Assembly: GCA_018241995.1 (NCBI GenBank)
Contig: JAFECT010000008.1
Coordinates: 1-64,000, forward strand
Length of the DNA stretch: 64,000 nt
Source: Pseudomonadota bacterium
GTDB lineage: Bacteria > Pseudomonadota > Alphaproteobacteria > Caulobacterales > Caulobacteraceae
Direction of reading: 5' to 3'
Below the pieces are notes generated by a model. That model was not told the origin of the DNA. It made no database searches and saw only the letters and a list, made by a program, of their open reading frames with translations. Below are positions 26,735-35,802 of this stretch, piece after piece. Positions within the stretch are counted from its first letter, which is position 1, and the number at the start of each line of letters is the position of its first letter. A program made the position numbers and the translations under genes.

Positions 26735-28171
26735 ATGATCTCCAAGACCAAATATCTCCTTCCCTCACTCCTGGCCCTCGTCGCCGCCGCCTGTTCGCCT
26801 GGTCAGGGCAAGGCGCAGGACGCGGGCCTGGCGCCGCCCAATCGCCATGCGCCGGCGGGCGCGGCCGAGATGCGGCTGTCTTTCGCTCCGGTGGTCAAGA
26901 AGGCGGCCCCGGCGGTGGTCAACGTCTACGCCCGGCGTGTGGTGCGCCAGCAGATCGACCCGTTCTGGCAGCTGTTCGGCGGCGTGCCGCGCGGCATGAC
27001 CCAGGAGCGGGTGCTGCAGTCGCTGGGCTCGGGCGTGATCGTGCGCGCGGACGGGCTGATCGTGACGAACAATCACGTGGTCGAGGGCGGTCAGGAGTTC
27101 ATGGTGGTGCTGTCGGACCGCCGCGAATTCCCGGCCAAGGTCCTGCTGGCCGATCCGCACACCGACCTGGCGGTGCTGAAGATCGAGGTGGGGTCCGAGC
27201 GCCTGCCGGTGCTGCCGATCGAGGATTCGGGCGACACCCAGGTCGGCGACCTGGTGCTGGCTATCGGCAACCCGTTCGGCGTGGGCCAGACCGTGACCAA
27301 CGGTATCGTTTCGGCCCTGAACCGCACCGACGGGCCGTCGGGCGCGGGCGGCTCCTATATCCAGACCGACGCCCCGATCAATCCGGGCAATTCCGGCGGG
27401 GCCCTGGTCGACATGGACGGCAACCTGATCGGCATCAACTCGATGATCATCTCGAACTCGGGCGGGTCGAACGGGGTGGGTCTGGCCATCCCCGGGGCCA
27501 TGGTGCGCCGCGTGGTCGAGACGGCGGTGGGCGGCGGCCACACCCTGGTGCGCGCCTGGCTTGGGGCCAAGACCGACCCCATCACCGGCGAGATCGCCAA
27601 GAGCATCGGCCTGACGACGCCCCAGGGCGCTCTGGTCACCAACCTCTATCCCGGCGGGCCGGCGGCCAAGGCGGGACTGAAGACCGGCGATGTGGTCACC
27701 GCGGTCAACGGCGCGGCGGTCAACGACCCGGCCAACCTGAACTTCCAGATCGCTACCCTGGCGCCGGGCCAGATCGCAAAGGTGGCCTATCTGCGCGACG
27801 GCAAGCCGATGACCGCCAATGTGCGGGTCGAGCCCCCGTCCGGCGGCGAGGCGGTCGAGCGCACCCTGGCCGGGGAGACCCCGCTGACCGGGACCACCGT
27901 CTCGGACTTCACCCCCGCCGCGGCCGACAAGTTGGGCCTCGACCCCTACGGAGCCAACGGGGTCGTCCTGACCAAGGTGCCGGCCCAGAGCTTCGCCGCG
28001 GGCCGTCTGGGCCTGCAGCCCGGCGACCTGATCCGAGGGGTGAACGGCCGCGAGGTCTCCAGCGTCGGCGACCTGCAGGCGGCGCTGGCCCAGGCCCAGG
28101 CCGCCCGGCGGGGCTGGAGCCTGACCATCCAGCGCGGCAGCCAGGTCACCACCGTGCAGCTGGGGCGCTAG
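26735..28171 (+). CDS. HtrA/DegP-family serine protease, possibly lipid-anchored
   Basis: The 478-residue protein has a trypsin-like domain with the complete triad: His114 (TNNHVV), Asp144 (HTDLAVL) and Ser220 (GNSGGAL), followed by two PDZ domains (about 275-370 and 385-475). It degrades or refolds damaged envelope proteins. The N-terminus MISKTKYLLPSLLALVAAAC followed by SPGQ looks like a lipoprotein signal with Cys20 as the lipidation site, which is unusual for DegP. The start at 26735 is chosen over a TTG at 26696. It is separated from rarA by 55 nt. Confidence 0.93.
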   Translation: MISKTKYLLPSLLALVAAACSPGQGKAQDAGLAPPNRHAPAGAAEMRLSFAPVVKKAAPAVVNVYARRVVRQQIDPFWQLFGGVPRGMTQERVLQSLGSGVIVRADGLIVTNNHVVEGGQEFMVVLSDRREFPAKVLLADPHTDLAVLKIEVGSERLPVLPIEDSGDTQVGDLVLAIGNPFGVGQTVTNGIVSALNRTDGPSGAGGSYIQTDAPINPGNSGGALVDMDGNLIGINSMIISNSGGSNGVGLAIPGAMVRRVVETAVGGGHTLVRAWLGAKTDPITGEIAKSIGLTTPQGALVTNLYPGGPAAKAGLKTGDVVTAVNGAAVNDPANLNFQIATLAPGQIAKVAYLRDGKPMTANVRVEPPSGGEAVERTLAGETPLTGTTVSDFTPAAADKLGLDPYGANGVVLTKVPAQSFAAGRLGLQPGDLIRGVNGREVSSVGDLQAALAQAQAARRGWSLTIQRGSQVTTVQLGR

Positions 28172-28226
28172 CGGCGCGCGCTTTTCCTCCCCAGGCCCTG
28201 CGCTTTCCGGCTAAGAGCTTGTCGCA

Positions 28227-29537
28227 ATGAGCGACCTGTTCGAAGCCGCCGGCCTGACGCCCAAGGCCCCCGCGCCCCTGGCCGACCGCCTGCGCCCGCA
28301 GACGCTGGACGAGGTGGTGGGGCAGGACCATCTGCTCGGTCCCGACGGGCCGATCCGGCGCATGGTCGACAGCGGCCGGCTGGCCTCGATGATCCTGTGG
28401 GGGCCGCCCGGCACCGGCAAGACCACCATCGCGCGCCTGCTGGCCAAGGCGGCGGGCTATGAGTTCCAGCAGATCTCGGCGGTGTTCTCAGGCGTCGCCG
28501 ACCTGAAGAAGGCGTTCGAGGCGGCGCGCGCCCGGCGGCTGGCGGGGCAGTCGACCCTGCTGTTCGTCGATGAAATCCACCGCTTCAACCGCGCCCAGCA
28601 GGACGGATTCCTGCCGTTCGTGGAGGAGGGGATCGTCACCCTGGTGGGCGCCACCACCGAGAACCCCTCGTTCGAGCTGAACGGGGCCTTGCTGTCGCGC
28701 TGCCAGGTCTTCGTGCTGAAGCGCCTGGACGACGCGGCGCTGGAGCAGCTCCTGGCCAAGGCGGAGGCGTTCGAGGGCAAACCCCTGCCGCTGGAGCCCG
28801 ACGCCCGCCATGCGCTGCTGGCCCTGGCCGACGGGGACGGGCGCTATCTGCTGACCCTGACCGAGACGCTCTACGCCATCGGCCCCGACCAGCCGATGGG
28901 CGTGGCCGACCTGGGTCGGCTGCTGCAGAAGCGCGCGCCGGCCTACGACAAGAGCCGGGAGGAGCACTACAACCTCATCTCGGCCCTACATAAGTCGGTG
29001 CGCGGCTCGGACCCGGACGCTGCGCTCTACTGGCTGGCGCGGATGCTGGATGGGGGCGAGGACCCCCTCTACCTGTGCCGGCGCATCGTGCGCATGGCGG
29101 TGGAGGACATCGGCGAGGCGGACCCCCTGTCGATCCTGGTCGCCAATGCGGCCAAGGACACCTACGACTTCCTGGGCTCGCCCGAGGGTGAACTGGCGCT
29201 CGCCCAGGCCGTGGTGCACCTGGCGACCGCGCCCAAGTCGGTGGCCGTCTACAAGGCCTATGGCGCGGCGCTGAAGGCCGCGCGCGAGACCGGCTCGCTG
29301 ACGCCGCCCGCCCATATCCGCAATGCCCCGACCCGGCTGATGAAGCAGCTGGGCTACGGCAAGGGCTATCAGTACGACCCGGACACCGAGGAGGGCTTCT
29401 CAGGCCAGGACTATTTCCCGGAAGGCATGGAACGGCGCGTGTTCTACGACCCCAAGGGCGAGGGCCATGAGGCCAAGCTGCGCGAGCGGCTGGACCGCTG
29501 GGCGGCCATGCGCAGCAAGCGCCGGGACGACGACTGA
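28227..29537 (+). CDS. rarA: Replication-associated recombination protein A (MgsA/RarA AAA+ ATPase)
   Basis: A 436-residue clamp-loader-like ATPase. Walker A is GPPGTGKTT (residues 59-67), Walker B is FVDEIHRFN, and sensor-1/arginine-finger segments GATTENPSFELNGALLSRC follow. The C-terminal tetramerisation domain includes DPDAALYWLARMLDGGEDPLY. RarA acts at stalled replication forks. The next gene starts 1 nt after its stop. Confidence 0.95.
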   Translation: MSDLFEAAGLTPKAPAPLADRLRPQTLDEVVGQDHLLGPDGPIRRMVDSGRLASMILWGPPGTGKTTIARLLAKAAGYEFQQISAVFSGVADLKKAFEAARARRLAGQSTLLFVDEIHRFNRAQQDGFLPFVEEGIVTLVGATTENPSFELNGALLSRCQVFVLKRLDDAALEQLLAKAEAFEGKPLPLEPDARHALLALADGDGRYLLTLTETLYAIGPDQPMGVADLGRLLQKRAPAYDKSREEHYNLISALHKSVRGSDPDAALYWLARMLDGGEDPLYLCRRIVRMAVEDIGEADPLSILVANAAKDTYDFLGSPEGELALAQAVVHLATAPKSVAVYKAYGAALKAARETGSLTPPAHIRNAPTRLMKQLGYGKGYQYDPDTEEGFSGQDYFPEGMERRVFYDPKGEGHEAKLRERLDRWAAMRSKRRDDD

Positions 29538-29538
29538 C

Positions 29539-30300
29539 ATGGCCAAGACGCCCCGCCGCATCCGCGCCATCGAGAAGCCGATGACGCTGAGCCCCGATGA
29601 GATCGCGCTGGCCAAATCGCTGGTGATCTATGAGGACGACCAGATCATCGCGCTCAACAAACCCCCCGGCATGGCCAGCCAGGGCGGGCGCGGGCAGGAG
29701 AAGACGCTGGACGAACTGCTGTGGGCCTTCATGAAGTCCAACGGCAACCGGCCCCGGCTGATCCACCGCCTGGATCGGGATACGACCGGCGTCATTCTCT
29801 GCGGAAAGACAAAGCCTTCGGCGGGCTTCCTCGGAAAGGCCGTGATGGCCCGCCAGTTCGAGAAGACCTATGTCGCCATCGTCGCTCCCGGCGCGCCGGA
29901 GCCTCGGGAAGGCGAAATCTCGACCGCGCTCAGACGCGAGGAGATCAAGTGGGAGGCCTTCATGCGTCCCTGCGCCGACGACCACCCGGACGCCGAGACC
30001 GCGCACACCCGCTATCGCACCCTGGCGGCTTCGGACGAGGCGGCGCTGGTGGAGCTGAAACCGGTCACGGGCCGGATGCACCAGCTCAGGGTTCACCTGG
30101 CCTCGATCGGCCGGCCGATCTGCGGCGACGTCCGCTACGGCGGCGCCCTGACGCTGGCCGGCGGGCCGGTCCCCCGGCTTATGCTGCATGCGCGTAGCTT
30201 GCGCTTCCCGCACCCGGACGGCGGCTGGAAGAGCATTGAGGCGCAGCCACCGGCGGACTTCCGGGCGGTAGCGGCGCGGGCGGGCTTGGGAGCAAGCTGA
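29539..30300 (+). CDS. RluA-family RNA pseudouridine synthase lacking an S4 domain
   Basis: The 253-residue enzyme contains the catalytic motif HRLDRDTTG with Asp79, LNKPPGMASQGG upstream and VTGRMHQLRVHLASIGRPI downstream, all typical of RluA-type synthases that convert uridine to pseudouridine in rRNA or tRNA. Unlike the related gene at 31293 it has no N-terminal S4 domain. The segment AKSLVIYEDDQIIALNKP is nearly shared with that gene, so the two are close paralogues. It follows rarA directly. The target site is unknown. Confidence 0.9.
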   Translation: MAKTPRRIRAIEKPMTLSPDEIALAKSLVIYEDDQIIALNKPPGMASQGGRGQEKTLDELLWAFMKSNGNRPRLIHRLDRDTTGVILCGKTKPSAGFLGKAVMARQFEKTYVAIVAPGAPEPREGEISTALRREEIKWEAFMRPCADDHPDAETAHTRYRTLAASDEAALVELKPVTGRMHQLRVHLASIGRPICGDVRYGGALTLAGGPVPRLMLHARSLRFPHPDGGWKSIEAQPPADFRAVAARAGLGAS

Positions 30301-30360
30301 GCCGGGAACGCTCGCGGGCCGCCGAACATTCTCAAGGGCGAGTGTGAAGGCACAAGTCCG

Positions 30361-30864
30361 ATGAGAAAGCTGCTTCCGATCCTTGCCCTGTGCGTAGGGC
30401 TTGGCGCCTGCGCCACCGAGACCGTCTACGCCCCGGCCCGCAATCCCGGCAGCCCAGGCTTTACCGAGGCGCGTATCGAGCAGGATCGCTGGCGCATCAG
30501 CTTCCACGGCGGGGCAGGCGCTCCGCCGCAGCAGGTGGAGGACTACGCCCTGCTGCGCGCCGCCCAGCTGGCGCTGGCCAACGGCTACGACTGGTTCGCG
30601 GTGGATGACCGGCACGTGGCGCAGACCGGCTATTCCGGGGCCACGCTTGGCCTGGGCGTCGGCGGGGCCAGCTTCGGGCGCCATAGCGCGGTCGGCGTCG
30701 GGGCCTCGTCAGGCCTGCCGCTCAGCGGAGGGCCGGAGCTGACCGCCTATCTGGAAGTGCGCTTCGGGAAGGGGCCGAGGCCCGCCCAGCCCAACGCCTA
30801 TGACGCCCACGACGTCGAGCGCACCATAGGCCCGCGCGTGGGCCCGCCGCCGCCGCGCGGATAA
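30361..30864 (+). CDS. CC0125/CC1285-family lipoprotein
   Basis: A 167-residue lipoprotein: signal MRKLLPILALCVGLGAC with the lipobox LGAC (Cys17). The mature part contains GFTEARIEQDRWRISFHGG and VEDYALLRAAQLALANGYDWF, which I recognise from a family named after two Caulobacter loci. It probably resides in the outer membrane. Its role is unknown. The C-terminus is Pro/Gly/Arg-rich. Confidence 0.85.
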   Translation: MRKLLPILALCVGLGACATETVYAPARNPGSPGFTEARIEQDRWRISFHGGAGAPPQQVEDYALLRAAQLALANGYDWFAVDDRHVAQTGYSGATLGLGVGGASFGRHSAVGVGASSGLPLSGGPELTAYLEVRFGKGPRPAQPNAYDAHDVERTIGPRVGPPPPRG

Positions 30865-30915
30865 GCCTCGCGCACAAGGGTTCCCGAGCGGAGGCTTTGC
30901 CTTCATAACCGCCCG

Positions 30916-31296
30916 ATGAACTGGATTCTGGTCGCAGCCGGGGGCGCCGCCGGCGCCGTGGCGCGCTATGGGCTGGGCGTGTGGAGCGGGCGCACCCTGG
31001 GGATGGCGCTGCCCTACGGCACCTTCATCGCCAATGCGTCGGGCGGCCTTCTGATGGGCCTGCTGGTCGGCTGGCTGGCCTTGCGCGGCGGCGCGGACCA
31101 GGAGCGGCTGCGCGTGCTGCTCGGGGTGGGGGTCCTGGGCGGCTACACGACCTTTTCGGCCTTTTCGCTCGAGACCGTGCTTATGATCGAGCGCAAGGAC
31201 TGGGGGCTGGCCCTGGGCTATGTCTTGGCGTCGGTGCTGGTCGCGGTCGGAGCGGTGTTCGTGGGTCTTCTGGTGTCACGGCGGGTGTTCGCATGA
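30916..31296 (+). CDS. crcB: Fluoride channel CrcB/FluC
   Basis: A 126-residue, four-helix membrane protein with the diagnostic FIANASGGLLMGL and GVLGGYTTFSAFSLE segments; the latter holds the phenylalanines that line the fluoride pore. Fluc channels work as antiparallel dimers that export fluoride. The 51-nt leader is too short for a fluoride riboswitch. The stop overlaps the following pseudouridine synthase gene by four bases. Confidence 0.94.
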   Translation: MNWILVAAGGAAGAVARYGLGVWSGRTLGMALPYGTFIANASGGLLMGLLVGWLALRGGADQERLRVLLGVGVLGGYTTFSAFSLETVLMIERKDWGLALGYVLASVLVAVGAVFVGLLVSRRVFA

Positions 31297-32498
31297 GCCG
31301 CGACGTCAAGATTCTGCACGTGGCCGCGGGCGAGGACGGCTCGCGCCTGGACCGCTGGTTCAAGCGCCGCTGGCCGCACCTGAATCACATCCAGCTGCAG
31401 AAGCTGTTCCGCTCTGGCCAGGTCAGGGTGGACGGCTCGCGCGCCAAGGCCGACACGCGGCTTGCCGCCGGCGCTCAGGTCCGCGTGCCGCCCCTCCCGG
31501 AAGCGGCCGAGAAGCGCGAGGGCGAAACGCCCAAGCTGCCGGCGCGAGATATCGCCTACGCCAAGTCGCTGGTTCTGTACGAGGACGACGAGGTGCTGGC
31601 CCTGAACAAGCCCGCGGGCCTGGCGGTCCAGGGCGGCACCAAGACCACCAAGCACGTCGACCGGCTGCTCTCGGCCTGGGGCGAAGGGTTGGAGCGGCCG
31701 CGTCTGGTCCACAGGCTGGACCGCGACACCTCCGGCGTCCTTTTGCTGGGCAAGACGCCTGCCGCGGCCGCCAAGCTGTCGGGCGCCTTCGCGCGGCGCC
31801 GGGCCAAGAAGACCTACTGGGCCATCGTCGCCGGCACGCCGAAACCCGGCGAAGGGGTGATCGAGCTGCACCTGGTCAAGAAGGGCATCAACGACCGCGA
31901 GATGGTCATGCCGGCCGATCCGGCCGAGTTCGGCGCCGAGCCCGCCGAAACCGAATATGTGACGGTCTCTCGCGCCGCCCATCGCGTCTCCTGGATGGCG
32001 CTGAGGCCCCACACCGGCCGCACGCATCAGCTCAGAGTGCACATGAAGGCCATCGGCCATCCCATTCTGGGCGATCCGAAATATGGCGACGAGACTTCCG
32101 CTGAACTGTCGGGCCCATTGAAGCTGCAGCTGCACGCCCGCCGGGTCGAGCTGGAACACCCGACCGGCGGGAAGCTGATCGTCGAGGCCCCGATCAGCCG
32201 CGAGCTGAAGGAAGGTTTCGAGCGCTTCGGCTTCGACCCGCACGAGGGCGCTGAAGACCCGTTCGCCAATTCGCGCAGCGGTTCACACAGACCCAGCGGC
32301 GCGGCGTCGAGCAAGCCCGCCGGCAAGTCTTCCGGGCGCCCCTCGGGCAAGGCCGGCGGCAAGCCTTCCGGAAAGTCCCCAGGCGGCAAATCCTCGACGG
32401 GCAGATCGGCGGGCCGGGCGGGCAGGACGCCCGGTTCGAAAACGACGGGCTCGAAGCCCACGGGCGCCAAGCCGCAGGGTCGGGGAGGGCGCCGATGA
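31293..32498 (+). CDS. RluC-type pseudouridine synthase with basic Ser/Gly/Lys tail
   Basis: The start at 31293 overlaps the crcB stop (ATGA) and gives 401 residues. An S4 RNA-binding domain (about residues 8-65, RLDRWFKRRWPHLNHIQLQK) precedes the catalytic domain with HRLDRDTSG (Asp143) and HTGRTHQLRVHMKAIGHPI. This fits RluC/RluD-like large-subunit rRNA modification. Residues 328-401 form an unusual low-complexity tail of Ser, Gly, Lys, Arg and Pro, likely disordered and RNA-binding. It overlaps the next gene by four bases. Confidence 0.92.
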   Translation: MSRDVKILHVAAGEDGSRLDRWFKRRWPHLNHIQLQKLFRSGQVRVDGSRAKADTRLAAGAQVRVPPLPEAAEKREGETPKLPARDIAYAKSLVLYEDDEVLALNKPAGLAVQGGTKTTKHVDRLLSAWGEGLERPRLVHRLDRDTSGVLLLGKTPAAAAKLSGAFARRRAKKTYWAIVAGTPKPGEGVIELHLVKKGINDREMVMPADPAEFGAEPAETEYVTVSRAAHRVSWMALRPHTGRTHQLRVHMKAIGHPILGDPKYGDETSAELSGPLKLQLHARRVELEHPTGGKLIVEAPISRELKEGFERFGFDPHEGAEDPFANSRSGSHRPSGAASSKPAGKSSGRPSGKAGGKPSGKSPGGKSSTGRSAGRAGRTPGSKTTGSKPTGAKPQGRGGRR

Positions 32499-33988
32499 TC
32501 CCCGGAGCCGGCTCGCCGGTCGACATGGCCTACGCCAAGCTGCAGCAGGGCCAGGCCGAGCAGGCGCTGCGCATCATCGAGCCCTGGGCGCGCAAACCTG
32601 ACGCCACGCACGCCGTGCTGGCCGCCTACGCCGCGGTGCTGAAGTCGATGAGCCGGCTGGAGGATTCGCTCGACGTCAGCCGCGTCGCCACCCGCCGTTT
32701 CCCGACCAGCGGCGTGGCTTGGCACAACTATGGTTCGACCCTGGCGGATCTCGGCCGTCACGCCGAGACCAAGAAGGCCATAGACCGGGCCTTTTCCGCC
32801 GGGCTGGACGCCTCGGAGACCTGGCTGGTCTACGCCCGCGCGCACCAGTCCCTGCTGGATCTGGAAGGGGCCGAGAAGGCCTTCCGCAAGGCGCTGCAGA
32901 AGCGCCCGGACTATGTCGAGGCCGCCCGCGACCTGGCCCAGCTGGTGTGGATGCGCACCGAGGATGCGGACGCCGCCGCCCGCGTATTCGATGACGCGGC
33001 CTGGAGCCCGGCGATGGCGTTCCAGAAGGCGCGCCTGCTGAAATTCGCCGGCCTGCCCGATCGCGCCCTGCAGGTGATCGAGGAAGCCGTCCCGCGTGCG
33101 CCGCATGACTCAGGCCTGGTCCTGACCGCGTCGCAGCTGGCGAGCGACGCCGGCAAGTTCGACCGGGGCCTGGCCTATGCCGGCGAGGCCCTGCGCCGCA
33201 ATTCTCGCGACTACAACACCATCGAGAACTGGGCCGGGGCCAACCTCGCGGTCGGCAACTACGCCGAGGCCCTGAAGGCCGCGCGCCATATCGTGGCCAT
33301 GCAGCCGCTGAACCAGTCCGGGATCGCGGTCTTGGCCACGGCGGCGCGCCTGGGCGGGGGCGAGGAGTACGAAGAGCTCTACGACTACGACACCTTCGTG
33401 CGGCCAGGCATCATCGAGGCGCCGGACGGCTGGGCCTCGCGCGAGGCGTTCCTCACCGACCTGTCGGCGGCCCTGACCCGGCTGCACGTGCTCAAGACCC
33501 ACCCGCTGGAGCAGTCGCTGCGTCACGGCACCCAGACCACCCAGGATCTCAGGGTGTCCGACGAGCCTGCGGTGCAGGCCTTCTTCAGGGCGATCGAGCC
33601 GATCGTGAACAGCTATATGGACGCCATCGGCGACGGGGCGGGGCCGCTGCGCCAGCGCAACAGCCACCGCTACGGCCTGGCCGGCGCCTGGTCGGTGCGC
33701 CTGCGCCCGCACGGCTTCCATGTCGATCACATCCATCCGGAGGGCTGGCTGTCCTCGGCCTTCTATGTGGAGACGCCCAAGTCGGCGCTGGACAGCGCCG
33801 ACCGCGAGGGCTGGATCAAGTTCGGCGCGCCGGGCCTGCCCATGGCCGACCTGCCCGACCCGGCCCACTTCGTGCGGCCAGAGCCCGGCAAGCTGGTGCT
33901 GTTCCCGTCCTACATGTGGCACGGCACCGTGCCGTTCACGACCGACGAGAGCCGCATGACCATCGCCTTCGACATCATCCCGGCGTGA
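32495..33988 (+). CDS. TPR protein with C-terminal 2OG-Fe(II) oxygenase-like domain (copy 1)
   Basis: A 497-residue protein with no signal peptide. Residues 1 to about 290 form tetratricopeptide-like helix pairs. The C-terminal part resembles the putative 2OG-Fe(II) oxygenases of the PF13759 type: His409-x-Asp411 (in GFHVDHIHP), His476 (in YMWHGT) and Arg487, the expected iron and 2-oxoglutarate ligands. Such domains hydroxylate proteins or small molecules. It is coupled by four-base overlaps to the pseudouridine synthase before and a paralogue after it. The substrate is unknown; the TPR part suggests a protein partner. Confidence 0.85.
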   Translation: MIPGAGSPVDMAYAKLQQGQAEQALRIIEPWARKPDATHAVLAAYAAVLKSMSRLEDSLDVSRVATRRFPTSGVAWHNYGSTLADLGRHAETKKAIDRAFSAGLDASETWLVYARAHQSLLDLEGAEKAFRKALQKRPDYVEAARDLAQLVWMRTEDADAAARVFDDAAWSPAMAFQKARLLKFAGLPDRALQVIEEAVPRAPHDSGLVLTASQLASDAGKFDRGLAYAGEALRRNSRDYNTIENWAGANLAVGNYAEALKAARHIVAMQPLNQSGIAVLATAARLGGGEEYEELYDYDTFVRPGIIEAPDGWASREAFLTDLSAALTRLHVLKTHPLEQSLRHGTQTTQDLRVSDEPAVQAFFRAIEPIVNSYMDAIGDGAGPLRQRNSHRYGLAGAWSVRLRPHGFHVDHIHPEGWLSSAFYVETPKSALDSADREGWIKFGAPGLPMADLPDPAHFVRPEPGKLVLFPSYMWHGTVPFTTDESRMTIAFDIIPA

Positions 33989-35802
33989 AGGCGGAGACCG
34001 CGACCTCTGAGGACCTGAACGCGCTGCGCAATGCCCGCGGCGCGATCCAGGCCGGCCGCCCGGACCATGCGCACCAGTGGCTCGATCCGCTGGTGAAGGC
34101 CAAACCGGGCCTGGCGGAGGCGCGCCACCTGTTGGGCGCCCTGTTGCGCGTCGAGGGCGACCTGGCGGGCGCCGAGCGCGAGGTGCGCCAGGCCGTGAAG
34201 CTGGCGCCCGATAAGGCGGTCTATCGCGTCAGCCTGGCGCGGGTGCTGCTGGAGCTTGGGCGAGAGGTCGAGGCCGAGCGTGAGCTGAAGGCCGCCCTCC
34301 GTGTTGCGCCGGGGGACGAAACTGCGCTTTCCCTGCTGGTCCCGCGCCTCTACGCCCGCGCGGACTGGGCCGAACTGGCGACTGTGACCGAGGGCGCCTC
34401 CCGCCTGGCGCCCGACATCGCCGAGGCGCGGGTGCAGGCCCTGACCGCGCTCGGCCGCGAGGATGAGGCCCTGGCGACCCAGCGCGCCCTGGTCGAAGCC
34501 CATCCCGCGCTTGGGCGCGCCGAGCACGACCTAGCGGTGATGCTGTCGAACCGCGGTGAGCTTGCCGAGGCGGAGGACACCGCCCGCGCGGCCATCGCCC
34601 ACGGCTTCGACGACCCGGAGGCCTGGCTTCTGGCCGGGCGGATGGCCATGCGCCAGGGCGACCTCGACAAGGCCGAGGCCGACTTCCGCGAGGCGCTCAG
34701 GCGTGTTCCCGACCACGGTTCCGCCCATCAGGACCTGGCCGAGCTGGTCTGGATGCGCACCGGCGACGCGACAGCCGCCATGGCGACCTTCGACAAGCGT
34801 CTGAAAGAGGCCGACACCGAAAGCCTGTGGTGGATGAAGCCGCGCATCATGAGCTTCGTCGGCGGCCCGCAGGCGGCCGCGGATGCGGCGGCCGAGGCGG
34901 CGGAGCATTTCCCCGGCCACGGCAGCTTCGCCATGCTGGCCTCCCAATCGGCGGCGGAGGCCGACCGGCCTGAGGACGCCCTGAAGTTCGCCGACGCGGT
35001 CTGGAAACAAGCGCCGGACTCCCTGCCAGCCCACAGCGCCATGCTCTACGCCACGCTCTGCGCCGGCGAGGCGGACAAGGCGGTGGTCCACGCCGAGGCC
35101 ATGCGGCGCCTGCGCAATCCCAATGACCAGTTCGCCATCGCCATGCTCTACACCGCTTGGCGTCTCGCCGGCGATCCGCGCGCGGCCGAGCTCTACGACT
35201 ACGACAGTCTGGTGCGCACCTACCGGCTGGATACCCCTGAGGGCTGGCCGTCGCTGGAGGCGTTCCTGGCCGACCTGAAGGCGGCGCTGGAGGCGCAACA
35301 CTTCTACAAGACCCACCCCTTCAGCCAGTCGATCCGCCACGGCAGCCAGACCATGCAGGGCCTGCTGACCTCGAAGGACCCGGCCATCGCAGCCTTCTTC
35401 GCCACCGTGTCGAAGTCGATCGACCGGCATGTGCGCTACCTGGGCAAGGGCCGCGACGTGCTGAGGGCCAGGAACACCGGCCGCTGGGCCTTCGAGGGCG
35501 CTTGGTCGGTCAGGCTGAAGCGCGACGGGCGCCACGTCGACCATGTGCACCCCTCCGGCTGGCTGTCCTCGGCCTTCTATGTCGAGGCGCCCAGGGCCGC
35601 GGTCGAGGGCCAGGACCGCGGCGGCTGGATCAAGTTCGGCGAGCCGGGAATGATCACCCGCCCGCACCTGGAGCCGGAGCGCTTCGTCAAGCCGGAGCCC
35701 GGGATGCTGGTGCTGTTCCCATCCTACATGTGGCACGGCACCGTGCCCTTCACGACCGACGAGAGCCGCCTGACCGTCGCCTTCGACATGGTCCCGGCAT
35801 GA
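33985..35802 (+). CDS. TPR protein with C-terminal 2OG-Fe(II) oxygenase-like domain (copy 2)
   Basis: The GTG start lies within the stop of copy 1 (GTGA), giving 605 residues. The N-terminal 390 residues hold more TPR-like repeats than copy 1. The C-terminal domain matches copy 1 in length and layout: His517-x-Asp519, His584 and Arg595. The segment from FPSYMWHGTVPFTTDESR is identical between copies, and the DNA there is almost identical too. It overlaps the HAD hydrolase gene by four bases, so five genes from crcB onwards are translationally chained. Function unknown. Confidence 0.85.
   Translation: MKAETATSEDLNALRNARGAIQAGRPDHAHQWLDPLVKAKPGLAEARHLLGALLRVEGDLAGAEREVRQAVKLAPDKAVYRVSLARVLLELGREVEAERELKAALRVAPGDETALSLLVPRLYARADWAELATVTEGASRLAPDIAEARVQALTALGREDEALATQRALVEAHPALGRAEHDLAVMLSNRGELAEAEDTARAAIAHGFDDPEAWLLAGRMAMRQGDLDKAEADFREALRRVPDHGSAHQDLAELVWMRTGDATAAMATFDKRLKEADTESLWWMKPRIMSFVGGPQAAADAAAEAAEHFPGHGSFAMLASQSAAEADRPEDALKFADAVWKQAPDSLPAHSAMLYATLCAGEADKAVVHAEAMRRLRNPNDQFAIAMLYTAWRLAGDPRAAELYDYDSLVRTYRLDTPEGWPSLEAFLADLKAALEAQHFYKTHPFSQSIRHGSQTMQGLLTSKDPAIAAFFATVSKSIDRHVRYLGKGRDVLRARNTGRWAFEGAWSVRLKRDGRHVDHVHPSGWLSSAFYVEAPRAAVEGQDRGGWIKFGEPGMITRPHLEPERFVKPEPGMLVLFPSYMWHGTVPFTTDESRLTVAFDMVPA

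Noticed and set aside
25450..28230. Very long plus-strand frame (926 codons) across the MFS and HtrA genes
   Set aside because: It runs out of frame through two well-supported genes and its translation is Arg/Gly/Pro-rich with no domain.
30865..30915. Possible fluoride riboswitch before crcB
   Set aside because: Only 51 nt are available and none of the conserved riboswitch segments is present.
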